From the NCBI GenBank assembly GCA_946800325.1, contig OX326956.1, forward strand, positions 21,860,356-21,924,355: a stretch of 64,000 nucleotides of DNA, in the 5' to 3' direction. The stretch is from Luzula sylvatica (Eukaryota > Streptophyta > Magnoliopsida > Poales > Juncaceae). The translations under genes and the position numbers were made by a program. Shown here piece by piece: positions 35,376 through 47,541 of the stretch (position 1 is the stretch's first letter; each line of letters opens with the position of its first letter). The notes beneath the pieces were generated by a model. The model had not been told where the DNA came from. It did not search any database and saw only the letters and a list, made by a program, of their open reading frames with translations.

Positions 35376-36700
35376 GTTTAGTGTAATAAAAGGTGTCCCT
35401 TTTTCTCAAGCAAAAAAAGTGTGAAGGGAACGAGCAAAGCATGACTTTTGAACTATATATATATACCAATCTATTGGTATTATAGTGAATTGTTGAGACT
35501 GAAAGAAAAGTAAATCTCGCTCCATGCCCTACATAATTATATTAAATTATATTAAATTTTGTAATTACATCCTGAGAGATATTAGAGGAAGTCAAAATAA
35601 ATGAAGTATCAGAAGCAGGACCGGCCCCGATAATTTCGTTGCCCTAGCCCAAAATATTAACATCTCCAAGATATTGCTCCGTAAAAAAAAATTTACTTGC
35701 AATGTAATTTTTAACAATTACTACGGTAAAATTTATTAAAACTCAATTATAGAAGCAAAGAGAAAGCAATATATTAATTTGCAACATATTTCTATTGTAA
35801 AATAAATCCAAAAAGTAGCATACTTTTATTCGTCAATCTGCTTGATAATTAATGGAAATATCAAATAGATGCTTCATTTTCAAAATATTAAACGAAGAAG
35901 ACTATTATTACACCAGAATTGCAGTAGAGTTTGGTTTTGAGTTGGAGTCATCATGTTATCGCTTCGATCATGTATAATTTTCCATATTTTTCTTGCATAA
36001 ATATATTGTATGAATATGTGTTCAGCACATTCCGAATTGCATTTACATAATGGACACCTAAAATGTCCTATCCATCCCTTAATAAGCACATTATTTAGTC
36101 ATTTTCAAGTTAATTTCATCAATTTGGATTTAACTTTGAATTTAAACGGAGCAAAAAAGTAAAAGTTTACAAAATATACTATAATGGTTTGAATTGGCTT
36201 CTAGAACACTGAAAAAGAAAATAAACTAAGCAAGATCTTTACTCAATTTTCCTTCATTTTATTGATTTAAATGTTAATTTTTCTTTTATTGATTTAAATG
36301 TTATTACTGATTGTGCTCGAATTGATAAAAAAAAAATTGATTTAAATGGTGGCTTCGCTCGGTTGTGCTCGAATTGATAAAAAGAATATTATTTATTGAT
36401 TTAAATGTTAAATTTTTTTTTCCACAGCAAGATAAATTTCGAGAAAGAAAATAAAAATTATAATTAATTAACATATTTAATTAACGCAATAATTAACACG
36501 GACTTCATAATTAATATAGTCAAAATTCATATAAATTAACACTTTTTTAATTTGAAGACAAGTAAATTTTCCTTCAAATCAATAGCCAACAAAAAACAAG
36601 ACCCACGTCTCACTTTTTCTCTTTGACCTCCCCACTCCGTGCGAAACAACTCAAACAATGCGAATTCACACCAAATTCACACAGTAACATGAAATTGCGA
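35376..36700. other. Intergenic DNA with a LINE scrap, no host gene seen
   Basis: 35615-35690 (ggaccggccccgataatttcg) resembles 43405-43490 (ggatcggtcccggcgatttgg) and is probably a dispersed repeat end. 36240-36420 has a repeated tttattgatttaaatgtta unit. The last 100 bp before Ka2 include TTGACC (W-box core) at about 36622. Confidence 0.5.
35880..36089 (-). pseudogene. LINE ORF2 zinc-binding scrap
   Basis: A 69-codon minus-strand stretch reads KGWIGHFRCPLCKCNSECAEHIFIQYIYARKIWKII, a recognisable zf-RVT domain of a plant L1 ORF2 (CX2C then H/C). Nothing else of the LINE is recognisable around it. Confidence 0.7.
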
Positions 36701-36768
36701 AACAACTCAAACCACGAATCCTAAATTTCTCCACCTTTCACTCCCATCCCAAACCCACCCATCAAACC

Positions 36769-37417
36769 ATGCGAAACACTCATCGCCTTCTCCTTCTCCT
36801 CCTCGCCACCGTCGTTATTTTGCTCGCCGTGCCCAATACCAGCGAAGCCACAATTCGCATCGTGATAGGCACGTGCCATGCGAGTGGTTACTTGACCGGC
36901 AAAGCTGGCTTCTGTACCACTCAAAACTATGCGGACTGCTGTCAAACGGGTCAACTATACCCTCAGTACCGGTGCTCTCCTCCGGTCACCGACATCACCG
37001 ACGCCACCATGGATGTCGGTGGATTTGGTCCTGCCAGCGACGGCGGTGGCCCTGCCGAATGCGATAGTAAAAAGTTCATTCATGCAATTATTCCAGATTT
37101 CTCCTTCTAATTATTGATAATTATTGGTTTGATTAACAGATAATTACCACGATAACAGCGAATTGGTGGTTGCGCTCCCGACTGGTTGGTACAATGGTGG
37201 AATTAGGTGTTTGAAGAAGATAAGGATAAACGGTAACGGAAAATCAGTGTTGGCCAAAGTGGTCGACGAGTGCGACTCGGTTAATGGCTGCACGACCGAT
37301 CAAAATTACGAGCCTCCTTGTCCGGCCGACGTGATAAACGCATCGCCCGGCGTGTGGGACGCGCTCGGTATAAATCAAGATAAAATGCAAGTTCCTATTA
37401 CCTGGTCCGACGCTTGA
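36769..37417 (+). CDS. Ka2: secreted kiwellin / ripening-related protein, two exons
   Basis: Exons 36769-37066 and 37140-37417 join to a 191-aa protein. The intron (37067-37139, 73 nt) has GT/AG ends and phase 1. Splicing restores [16 protein letters not shown], exactly where paralogues read ECDNxxH; without it the frame stops after 113 codons. Signal peptide is about 1-27, and the mature protein starts [17 protein letters not shown]. Core signatures: ADCC (55-58), YRCSPPVT (67-74), [10 protein letters not shown] (90-99), [10 protein letters not shown] (111-120; paralogues usually ALSTGWY), [11 protein letters not shown] (140-150), [14 protein letters not shown] and ITWSDA. There are ten cysteines, an even set. 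Its copy-1 partner Ka1 is cut by a retrotransposon, so this is the only working Ka in view. Confidence 0.92.
37067..37139 (+). other. Short intron of Ka2
   Basis: 73 nt, AT-rich, gtaaaa..aacag, near the lower size limit for plant introns. It is present at the same place in Ka1 (9482-9554) and absent from Kb, Kc and Kd. Confidence 0.88.
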
Positions 37418-38440
37418 AAACCGAAGAACATAGTAATTTTTAGATAGGTATTATGTATTTGATATAATTCTTGAATTATTTGATTTAAGCATAGTTTATG
37501 GTTGTCAAGAATTTATGAAATTAATATTACCATTAGAAATTGTATATACGAAGTGTTCGACGAAATGCTGATGAGATATTAATGTCGAAAATTAATTAAG
37601 GAGATTTACGTATTTATCCTTTCTTAAACTTAATATTACATATTCTTTTTTTTAGAATTAAAAAAATATATTTATTCTTTTCTAAATTTAAAATATCATA
37701 TTTATTCAAAAATTAAAAATCGTCCAATTAATTCGTTAAAATTAATAATCAATATTTAAAATTACTATTTTATTTTTTACATATTTACTCTTCTAAAAAT
37801 CCAAAATATCATATTTATCCTTTTACAAATATAAATATGATACTGAATTTTTAGAAGAGTAATATATGCAAAGAATCAAATAATAATTTTAAATGTTCAT
37901 AGTTAAGTTTAAAGGAGAAATTTAATGATTTTTAATCTTTAGGTAAATATGATATTTTACATTTATGAAAAAACAAATATGATATTTTAATTAAAAAGAA
38001 GATAAATATTTAGTTTTAAGTGGGTAAATATGTAAATTCCCCGTAATAATGAAACCTCTGCCAGCCATTGCCATCAATTGAGAGAGATGTTTCCTGTGCC
38101 CCCGGCAATGTCCTCCATCCATTCATTAACAATTTTTAGACTTTTCTTTTTCTCCTGTTGGACAAAAATTGACTTCTCAGGAATTTGAATAGAAAACGAA
38201 AGCACTCAAATTAATTACATGATTGCATTATAATATTGATTAAAATATATTAATATTTTTTTTTTTCTGAATAATTTTATTGACCAAGTGAGGCTGCTAA
38301 TTTATCCCTCATTCGACCCTTTCTTCTCCAATTTCAACAAAACTGAGCTTTCCTCGAATATCCCCACCTAAACGCACCCAAGAAACCAAATTTAAACTAC
38401 TCCTATTAATTATTCCACTAATCACACGATCCATCCCACA
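37418..38440. other. Ka2-Kb2 intergenic region
   Basis: It lacks the two MITEs found between Ka1 and Kb1 and so preserves their empty sites (about 37434 and 37550). It includes the older AT-rich repeat at about 37610-38040. The region before Kb2 (about 38270-38440) is well conserved with copy 1 and should contain the Kb promoter. No gene seen. Confidence 0.6.
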
Positions 38441-39007
38441 ATGTCCTTCTCTCCCCATCTTCTTCATCACCCTGTCCTTATCCTCGTCGCCACTCTCCTC
38501 TTCCCGATCCTCCGCAACGAAGCATCGATACGGATCATAATCGGTACCTGTCACGCGAGTGGATACATAACGAGCAAAGGCGGTACCTGCAAAACAACCA
38601 CCGCCGCCAGCTGTTGCTTCGCCGGCGAGAATTATGCCCAATATTACTGCTCTCCGGTAGTCACGAGTGCCACACCAGCAATTTTATACAAAACCTCTTT
38701 TTCGAACACCAGTTCCAAATGCGAAAATAAGACTTATTCAGACTCCGATTTGGTGGTCTCGTTGTCTACTGGTTGGTACGACGGAGGAAAGAGATGTTCG
38801 AAGAATATTACGATAGAAGGGAGCGGGAATAGTGTGTCGGCCATGGTTGTCGGCGAGTGTGACTCGGTGAATGGGTGTGAAGCGAATCACGGGAATGAAC
38901 CGCCGTGCCAGGAAAATTTGGTCATGGCGTCTCAGGCGGTTTGGGATCAATTGGGCGTTCCCCAATCGCAGAGCACTGAATTGGATATTACATGGGCAGA
39001 TAGATAG
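38441..39007 (+). CDS. Kb2: divergent secreted kiwellin-family protein
   Basis: Single exon, 188 aa. Signal peptide about 1-28 (ends LRNEA), then [22 protein letters not shown]. It keeps the kiwellin scaffold: ASCC (56-59), YYCSPVVT, SLSTGWYDGGKRC (107-119), CDSVNGC (140-146), EPPC (153-156), AVWDQLGVP and DITWADR, with ten cysteines. The glycine loop GGDGGGPSECD of the other subtypes is replaced by SNTSSKCENKT, which brings N-glycosylation sequons at N89 and N96; a third is N122 (NIT). VVDECD is VVGECD, losing an otherwise invariant Asp. This may be a subtype with a different binding face. Its partner Kb1 is frameshifted. Confidence 0.92.
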   Translation: MSFSPHLLHHPVLILVATLLFPILRNEASIRIIIGTCHASGYITSKGGTCKTTTAASCCFAGENYAQYYCSPVVTSATPAILYKTSFSNTSSKCENKTYSDSDLVVSLSTGWYDGGKRCSKNITIEGSGNSVSAMVVGECDSVNGCEANHGNEPPCQENLVMASQAVWDQLGVPQSQSTELDITWADR

Positions 39008-39229
39008 ATCGCTAGTTGAGTTGAGACTTGAGAGGGATTAGAAAGAGGAGACATGTAGTTTGTTTTGTTATTATGTTTGATATTTATAATTTTATATTGA
39101 TATTGATATTTTGATCTCTTGATATTGATATTGTTAATGAAGTGTCTTTTTTGTTAATTATTTTCATAATTAATGATATAATTAGAAAAGATGTGGTAGG
39201 AAAATGTGAAAACATGGTATAATTATCCT
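39008..39229. other. 3' flank of Kb2
   Basis: Short intergenic stretch with a ttgatattgatatt repeat. It carries the site equivalent to where the 864-bp MULE sits in copy 1. Confidence 0.5.
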
Positions 39230-39238
39230 TAAAATAAT

Positions 39239-41290
39239 GGGACAATTTTTTTCTGTATCCCTTCAAATACTCAAAATATCATATTTGTTCTTTTAAAATT
39301 ACAAATATCTAATATATTCTTAACATAAACCTATGTACAAATCTATCAAATTTATCCCCTCAAAATAATTTAGATGTCAAACTTATCTAAAGTCAAACTG
39401 AACGTTTTAAATGACTAAAACAACCTCTCAAATCTAACATTCATACCCTCCATTATCTAAAGTCAAAACTTATTTACAGTTCCTCTTTACTCGTTGGTTT
39501 CCAAGGTAGTCCAGAAGGACATCGCCATTAGCCCTTCCTTACTCGCCCAAATTGACAAAGAGGTCATGTTCGACTTGTCCCGACTTGAACAAAAGAGCTT
39601 AGATCCCTTGCTCCCCTGTTCTAACTTGATTTTGTATATCTGCGATTCTAATTGAGGATCAATTCATGCATTATTTGAAAGCATTTCAAGAAATAATCCG
39701 AAACCCAGGCCGATAAGGTAAAAGAACAATTTCTCTCTCGAATTAGTGTGGTGATCGAGCTAAAAGAGAAATTTTTTTTATTCTAATTGAATAAAAAATA
39801 GTATTTTTACACCTAAGCCTTCAAGTATTACAAGAATCTGACTTTGTTGCATACAGAGAGAAAATTAGTATGATATTTTTTTCTATGATGGTTAATTTTG
39901 TGTACATATATGCATAAGTTCAAAAGCTCTCATAAGAAAAAATGATGCAAAATCAGCACGAAAGAGAATAAGGAAGACAATTATTTTAATGTGGATCAAC
40001 AGAGCGAGAAAAGAGACATGGAAGCGAAAGGAGAGAAAGAGGAAGAAACGAGAGAGGCCGTATGAAGAATGGATTTTATATCTAGGTCAAATGAGATATA
40101 ACGGTGGGAAAGCTTTTCCAAGTTTTATCATAAATTTGGAATTGTAATATAGGATTCTTAGCTCATATAGGTAATCTATAGAAGGCATTCATGAGTAGTT
40201 TTTTTTTTTTTTAATTAGGACAAATATCTTGTTACTTGTACGAATTAATTATTAATATATAATACACAATAAAAATAGGATATAAGAGTCTATTTTATTT
40301 TTCTCAAAATTTTTTTATTTTAACGGGAAGAGTGATCTGTTATCTAACAGAAGGGGAGAGAAGCTACGTAATGATGCCAAATGGAGACTGGAGAGTACTA
40401 GTGATAATACTAGTGATAAAACAAAACAAGTGATTTCTTTTTTTTCCGAGCAAGTTGAATTACGAGCAGTTGACCTTAAAACATTCACAATTAACCCTAA
40501 TTCCGCAGCATGGACTCGTAATTCACCTTAATCTATCTCTAATTAATCACAAATATCACCTCTCTGTATCAAATTCAGAAGAAAATTAATTTAACTTCAT
40601 CTATTTTCAATATAACTCAGATAACTGACCTTAATTCTTCTTTGTTTGTCTTCCTGCCAATAATTTTGTTCTTTCTGAAGTGACAAAACCGCGGCATCAA
40701 TGGAGACGCATAACTGGGGGTGCCTTCAAATGCTCGTATTGCTCACTAAACCTCCAAATTTTGCTCAGAGAGGATCGTCGAGAGTAGGAGAGAGATTTGT
40801 TCGTTCACGATTGATTCTCCAGAGAGTAGAGAGAGATTTGTTCATTCTCGGAGAGGATCGCCCAGATGGGATTATCTATAGTAGGAGAGAAATTTGTTGA
40901 TTCACGATTGAATGGACGAGGGGGGTAAACTAGTCTTTCTACATATTTACGATTAAACTGAATAGAAATAACTAATATGATTTAATTAGGCAATTTGAAA
41001 ACTTGCTAATATGGCTTAAATAAAAACAATTTGAAAAATTTGCTAACAAATGACCGTTATACCCTTATATATGATGGTTGTTATTTATTATACTCATTTA
41101 TTAATATTTGTATCTTTCATCAATCAAACAAAAATATCTTTCTTAATATTACGAATAATCAAATATAATAAATATAAAAATATAAATAAGTCAAATCATT
41201 CATAAATTTTTTTTCGTATTGATGTCAATGATGTTAAATGTTCTTCCGAAAAATGACTATTTAGTTTTCGAATTGGTAAAAATGTATTCA

Positions 41291-41334
<44 letters not shown>

Positions 41335-41640
41335 GATGAGAGATGTTATTTTGATATTTTCAATTCTAATATGCATTTATGAAAAATAATGAACTAATTG
41401 AAAAATATAATAAATATCAAACTTTATTAATAAGGGCATAATGATCATTTGGTAAAAAAAATTTGAAATCGTTATTTATTAAATCATGTTAGCTTTTGCA
41501 ATAACATCACCCAATACTAACATTGGTTTAATTTGATAATAATTAAAATTTATAAGGATAAATTTGATATTAACATATTTAGAGGGACAAAATTGTATTC
41601 TGTATTTTTAGAGGGATATACGGATACCAGATATTATCCC
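39239..41640. mobile_element. Mutator-like non-autonomous element (2.4 kb)
   Basis: Loosely similar inverted ends (gggacaattttt and gggataatatc) are flanked by 9-bp repeats taaaataat (39230-39238) and taaaatgat (41641-41649), with one mismatch. Copy 1 has the uninterrupted site cttaaaataattgaaat at about 13666. The interior has a (TTA)n microsatellite (about 41299-41330) and no transposase; the frame at 40700-40900 has no recognisable domain. Confidence 0.82.
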
Positions 41641-41649
41641 TAAAATGAT

Positions 41650-42459
41650 TGAAATAAACGTATACAAAGTGGATTATTTAAAAATGAGCAAAACATAAAA
41701 ATTGACTCAATGATATTAACTGTATGGTGGTGAAAATTTATATTAAAAATCTTACACATGGATTTGTGGAAACATGAAGCCCTAAAATTTAAGAAAAAGG
41801 AATAAAAGAATTGGCAATTTTTTTTTGTTTTTTGTTTTCTGAAAATATTGTGGACCAATTCACAATTTGTAGTCGGCAGCGTTGGTGACCCTTCGTTTCT
41901 TCTTCACTTGTTTTTATCTTTCCTATTTGTGAAACGAATTTTATACTGTCTCGATTCTCGATACTTACGGGTTTGCGAGCAAAAAAATTCTTTTATACTA
42001 TCTTACATTGAAAAATCGTAGGTTTGCGATACTTTTTATTCTATTTACGTCCTGTACGATATCAATATTCGATCATACTAGCCGGTTTTCATGATCTATA
42101 ATAAAAAAAATATATGGACATTATTTTATTCAGTATCCTTCTAGTATCTTAAATAATTAATTTATTCAATAATAAACTATTTTTCCTATTATATGAGGCC
42201 ATCAAAATAAAATCACGAAAAGTGAATGAGTTTAGTTCAACTCTTGCACAAGTATAATTAGATATATTTACGGTTCTCATGATCACAATATTTGCATGAC
42301 AATTTTTAAGATCACAATATTTGCATGACAATTTTTAAGATCACACTATTTGTATGAAAACATCTCATGACAATACGGACACATGTCAACTTCTAATGGG
42401 TTTCACTTAACTTTAAATAATAAAATAAAAAAAAAATAATAAAAAAAAAAAAAAAAAAA

Positions 42460-42501
<42 letters not shown>

Positions 42502-42720
42502 TGTACCGCATATAACATGTCTTAGTGTTAGTTTGATAATAACAAAATCACTTTTTGTTAATATTAATTAATTATAATTATAATATAACTTTAAAAGAAA
42601 TTTATTGCACAATTTGAAAATTTCACATTAGTAAATATTTTTGTAAACAATGTTATTTAATGTTTGAATGATATTTTGATATATAATTATATATATTACC
42701 AAAAAAAAATATTATTTTAT
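41650..42720. other. Intergenic DNA of block copy 2, no gene seen
   Basis: 41735-42420 matches 13740-14282. A 31-bp tandem repeat (ttttaagatcacaatatttgcatgac) is seen at 42280-42340. 42420-42500 is an A-rich and (AAT)n microsatellite at the point where the copies diverge. Confidence 0.55.
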
Positions 42721-42950
42721 GAAAAGTTCTATGATAGACTCATTTTCTTATCATGGACCCTTTTTGAAAAAATTATTTTAAGAATTTTAGCTATTTATTA
42801 ATTAATTATACAAAATTTATGTTTTGGATAACATTAAATGATAAATATACACTAGAATCTTACAAAAAAAATTATTATTTAACAAATATTCGATTTTTTT
42901 TTTCTAAAGTGGATCCATGATAAAAAAATAGATCTATCATAGAACTCCCC
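42721..42950. mobile_element. Mutator-type MITE (230 bp)
   Basis: Inverted ends of about 40 bp share agttctatgataga and ttatcatgga. The 9-bp duplication ttattttat lies at 42712-42720 and 42951-42959. It belongs with 48088-48617 and probably the partial sequence at 55389 (ttctatgatagacc). Confidence 0.85.
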
Positions 42951-42959
42951 TTATTTTAT

Positions 42960-44897
42960 AATTTTATTGATTTGTGGAATAAATATTATGTGTTCTTTTT
43001 CTTTACTTTTTTTTTTAATACAGATTAACAGAAAAAAGTCGAAGCTAGATTACCTAATTTAATTAGAAACCCACACCCCAACACTAATTGGACTATGATG
43101 ACAACTTATTCTTTACCTTCACATACAAACATAGAAAAATATGGGCAAGCTTCTTCTAGAATGGAAATGTCATTTCTAATATATATATTATAATAAGTTA
43201 AATTATGACATTTTGTAGGGCACACAAGAAGTTACGTGAGAAATATATCATCATATATTGAAAAATTACGAAAATTAAAATATAATTCGGTCAATTCGAT
43301 TCGATTTAACATGTTTTCAAAACATTAAATTGAACAATACAATTTTTGTAATCGAGTTGAAACAAATAAACTGAAAACCACCAAACTATCCACACTTTCT
43401 ATTCAGGATCGGTCCCGGCGATTTGGTTGTCTTAGCCCAAATTATCATCGGTTTCGGAATTTTGATCCAAACTGTTGTCCTTATCGAAGAGTTAAAAAAA
43501 AACATCCTTTACAAAAAAGATACATTTTTTTAGTATATGGAGTAGATTAAGTCTCACTTTCATAAATCATATTAATGTAAAGTAATTAACAACAAAAAAA
43601 TGTAGAAGTTATAAAAAAATAAAATGTAATCTACAAATATGAAAAAGAAGAATGAAAAAAATTCTGCACTCCAACAAACTCAGAAAACATAGTATGAAAA
43701 TAAAATCTATCTAAAACAAAATTTTTGATTCCAAATACTAAATCATCTCAATTTTTATAACTTCACCTTCCTCATTCGTGCATTATTTTTCAGATCCCTG
43801 AGTTTTAGAGCTTCATTTTTCATGAAATTCCTAGAAATAATTGTGACAGATTAATTAACTATCTATTTCTTTCTTCTATTCGATCTCTTCCTCTCCATAA
43901 TCACACCATAAATCACATGTTTATTTTTATCCTTTTTTCCCGTTCATTTCATAAAGTTAAAATTAATATCAGAAAACAAGAAAAAAATACTATGAAAAAA
44001 CAAGAAAAGGAAAATTGTTTCCATTGCTACGAAGCCAAAGAAGTAAATCTTCAGAAGAAAAAAATCCAATCATTTTTCTGTTCATTTGTTACTTCTTTTC
44101 TTCTCCATTCATTGTTTTTTATTTCCCATCTATTGATACTTTTAATTACATAAAATAAATAGTAATATTATCCTAATTATTTTATTTCAAATATTCAAAA
44201 CATCCTAATTATTTTATTTTACTAAAAAATAGAAATCTCATTGCAAATGTCACAAATACTACTTTATAAAATTATAAAAAATATTATCACGTCAACCGGT
44301 AAATATAATAAGTATATTTTATCCAAGATATTAAGTATTAATTGTTAATATAAACAATAATACAAATACACAAACAAAATCACGAAGAAATAAAACATAA
44401 CAAAATATTATTATACATATATAAATAATATTAATATATTTTGTTACAAATATTATTTGTGTTCATACCCGTATCCGTGAGCAAAATCGTTTAACGTATT
44501 TGTATCCGGAAAAAAAAATTATATCCATGTTCGGTACCTGTTCGAATATATTTTTATTCAAACACAAATATATTCCGGATACAATTACAATTTGATCAGA
44601 TAATATCCAACCTGTTTAATCTTCGAGCCTCTCACAAAATAATACTTTCCGGGTTCAGTTCACTGACAAACAAATTATTTTATGGATGCATTTCTCAACA
44701 AAATCAATCCTATAAATTTCTAGAAAACATTCGACGTGCACCGGTAAGTATTAGAATTTTTTTATTACCATGATAAATTAAATATTTGTATCAAATTTAT
44801 AAATTGTGGGGGTAGTAACATTATGTTTTTAACTAAGTCTTTATTTCTTCACATTTGGAAATCAGGGTTTTTTTTTTCTGACACATTTTTAACCATT
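42960..44897. other. AT-rich DNA private to copy 2, no gene seen
   Basis: Only chance frames are visible, such as 43917-44153. 43405-43490 resembles 35615-35690. 44465-44590 has ccggata / cggtacc text like the hAT interior at 58129. Confidence 0.45.
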
Positions 44898-45946
44898 AAC
44901 ATTTCAGATCAACAAACGTTACAAAAAAGACTATCCGCATGGAAATGAAAAATGCTATCTTTAGGAGGTTGGTTAGTTCTAGCTAAAACCGTATTGGATG
45001 CTCTCCCAACATACTTCATGGAAGCATTCAAAATACCACAATCCACGGTAAATCAAATAAAAAAGATAACACGATCCTTCCTATGGAAAGGCAAAGAAGA
45101 TTGCGGGGGAGGAGCGTGCCTCGTAAACTGGACCAAGGTATGCTTGCCTATAACTCACGGCGGGCTAGGAATGATTGCAATAAGGACGCAAAACGACGCA
45201 TTAATCACCAAGTAGCTATGGAACCTACAAGCTCATAACAACCAATTATGGGCAGAGACCATAAGGAGCATCTATGGAACAACATCGATTCAACTAATCA
45301 CTGCCATGCCCAAAAACAAAACCTCTTTTTTCATAAAGGACCTAATACGATGCATCGACTTCTACAATATCTCGACCAAATTAATAGATGACACATTCGA
45401 ATGACAATTGACAGCAAACAAATCATTCACAACCAATTCGGCATATACAATGATGATAGACCCGGGAATAACATCCGAGTGGAACGGCCCTTTATGGAGC
45501 ACGAGATGCCCCAATAAGATCAAATTCTTTGCGTGGCTATGGTTCCAAAATAAGCTTCTCACGGCCGACAATTTGCAAAAGAGAGGATGAACGAACAATG
45601 TGACATGTCCCTGTTGGTTCAAATTTCCTGATAGTTTGATTATTTCAAAACACTGTCATTACTAATGTATACATCATAGAAAAGTGCAGGATAACATAGG
45701 TACGATACGAAGATGAAGGAGGACTTGTGAAGGAGGATTTCATTGGATTACATCAAGAATCAGGACATGAAGTCTCAAGATAAACAAGAAAAGAAGAACA
45801 CAAGGAAGGCCATTGGAATACATCAAGAATCAAGATGTTGAAGCCTTCCGTGAGTGGGATACGCCACAAATAAACCATAGGTACAAACCTAGTAGAACTC
45901 AAGTAAAATCATGTTCAAAATAACAAAGAGTTCAGTCAAGCAGGAA

Positions 45947-46426
45947 GTGCGTTCTGAACGAACTCAAAGTCCGTTCAGAACGGACTTGCCAAAGTCCGTT
46001 CAGAACGGACTTGCCACATATAAAAACTATTAAACCTTGATTAGAACCAAACGTGTCACAGGGATGTGTGCGTTCGAACGAACAATCATGTCCGTTCGAA
46101 CGGACCATTAGAATCCGTTCACCCACCTTCTGAGTGCGTTGAACGGACAATCCTTCCTGTGAACGAAAAATGTCACAGGGATGTGTGCGTTCGAACGAAC
46201 ACACATGTGCGTTCGAACGGACAACCTGGAATCCGTTCACCCACTTTTCAGTGCGTTGAACGGACTCTTGGTCCTGTGAACGCAAAATGCTATGTATAAT
46301 TGAGTCCGTTACGAACGGACATTGTCCGTTCGAACGGACCCAAGATGTACTTGCACGTTATTTTGAAACGGCTAGTGCAAACTACAAGTGCGTTCTGAAC
46401 GGACTTTATGCGTTCGAACGCACTTC
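45947..46426 (+). repeat. Array of gtccgttc/gaacggac dyads in the LTR U3 region
   Basis: About a dozen near-palindromes built from half-sites GTCCGTTC and GAACGGAC with 0 or 1 base between (for example 46090-46106, 46323-46340, 45968-45986 and 45994-46010). Part of the array is a tandem 117-bp repeat (units start at 46054 and 46171). It ends just upstream of the TATA box, which suggests a protein-binding enhancer or operator array. Confidence 0.85.
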
Positions 46427-46454
46427 AAGTTTTCTGAAGGATTTCTATAGAGAA

Positions 46455-46462
46455 TATAAATA
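46455..46462 (+). promoter_or_regulatory. TATA box of the 1434-bp solo LTR
   Basis: tataaata followed about 25 bp later by a CT-rich tract (tctctctctccc), a typical LTR transcription-start context. Confidence 0.75.
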
Positions 46463-47541
46463 GAATCCTTCATGGGTCTCTCTCTCCCAATCCTTCATTT
46501 TCAAAAACATTCAAACCTAAAAAGAGAGAAACCCTAAGCTGTGATTATCTATATCCATTGATAGCTTGAGAAACCTCTTTAGATCGTTGATCTACTTTCG
46601 ATATTCTCCACTAATCGTATCCCACTCACGTGACCGATCACGTTGTAGCTCGATTAGTGAAAAAGTGTAATAGGCTAGTGCAACAAATTGTAAAGAGCCT
46701 AAGCTATAGATCGATAGAAGCGTGTAAATCGATCTAGGCAAATCCTTGTAATCGAGTTGAGTTGGAATTCAATCGAAAGCCAAAAAGAGGCACAAGGCAT
46801 TCCCGGAGACGTAGGTACTCGCAAATAATTGAGTCGGTCAATTAAGCGAGTAAATGGTGAGTTAAAGCTACAAAGCAACCACCTACCGAACTTCGTAAAC
46901 AAACATCTTGTGTCAAAGTATTTGTACGGTATCATCTTTATCATCTAAATTATTATTTATTCCGCACCGTAAATTAGGTTTAAATCTAAACTAAGTGTAA
47001 GTTAGATTGCCAAATTTACCCCCTCTAGGTTAGAATTAACCAACAGTCCCAATTGTTTATCCGAGAACGAGACATCAATCCATCTGCTTGGAGCATGCCT
47101 GTTCATAGCTCCAATATGGACAAGCATGATGCCCACAAATCACCCCTACTCGGATCAAATGAACTCGATTGATCAATGGAACACACCGAGAAGGACCTTT
47201 TCCAGCGAAGAACGAGCACGATGGGACTTAAAATACTTTGCGATAGCGTGGAATGTGTGGAAGAACCGAAATGCTATAATTTTCAAGGGACGAGGAGCGA
47301 CGCCGAACATAATTTTGGCAATGGCTAACCGTGAAGCTAATTCTTGGTGGGAATGCATGGACAAAACTCAAAACAGAGAGGTCCGGAGAAATTGAGGTCT
47401 CGAAGGTAATCTATAAGGATCTTTTCTTAATGAACAATTAATGCTTGTAATCTGAATGTAAATATACTTTTTGGGATATATAAAAACTATACAAGAGCTC
47501 GACAATTTGCCGACCTCATTCAAAAAAACATTTCAGATCAA

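Larger units (their letters stand above)
45612..47045 (+). repeat. Solo LTR (1434 bp) with dyad-repeat array
   Basis: Ends are tgttggtt and aaccaaca (perfect 8-bp inverted ends), with the 5-bp duplication gtccc at 45607-45611 and 47046-47050, inside the LINE. A TATA box (tataaata, 46455-46462) and a CT-rich start region fix plus orientation. Size and ends suit a large-LTR Copia lineage. No internal region is left. Confidence 0.93.
44930..47395 (+). pseudogene. LINE ORF2 C-terminal part with stops, split by a solo LTR
   Basis: Read in one frame: GWLVLAKTVLDALPTYFMEAFKIP, the region just after the plant L1 reverse transcriptase; a WKGKEDCGGGACLVNW segment; then in-frame stops at about 45214, 45403 and 45588; then SEWNGPLWSTRCPNKIKFFAWLWFQNKLLTADNLQKRG leading into the zinc-binding domain. 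After the LTR the frame resumes with a domain tail containing YFAIAWNVWKNRNAIIF (47170-47395). With three stops and an insertion it cannot make a protein. Confidence 0.88.
44913..47526 (+). mobile_element. 5'-truncated L1-type LINE with perfect 15-bp target duplication
   Basis: The 15 bases aacatttcagatcaa stand at 44898-44912 and again at 47527-47541, directly after a short A tail. Inside is the last part of a LINE ORF2 and its 3' UTR. The LINE is interrupted by a solo LTR (45612-47045), so the LINE itself is about 1.2 kb. This insertion is private to copy 2. Confidence 0.92.

Noticed and set aside
41299..41330. Regular short repeats as a CRISPR array
   Set aside because: It is a (TTA)n microsatellite in a plant MULE; no array with unique spacers exists anywhere in the window.
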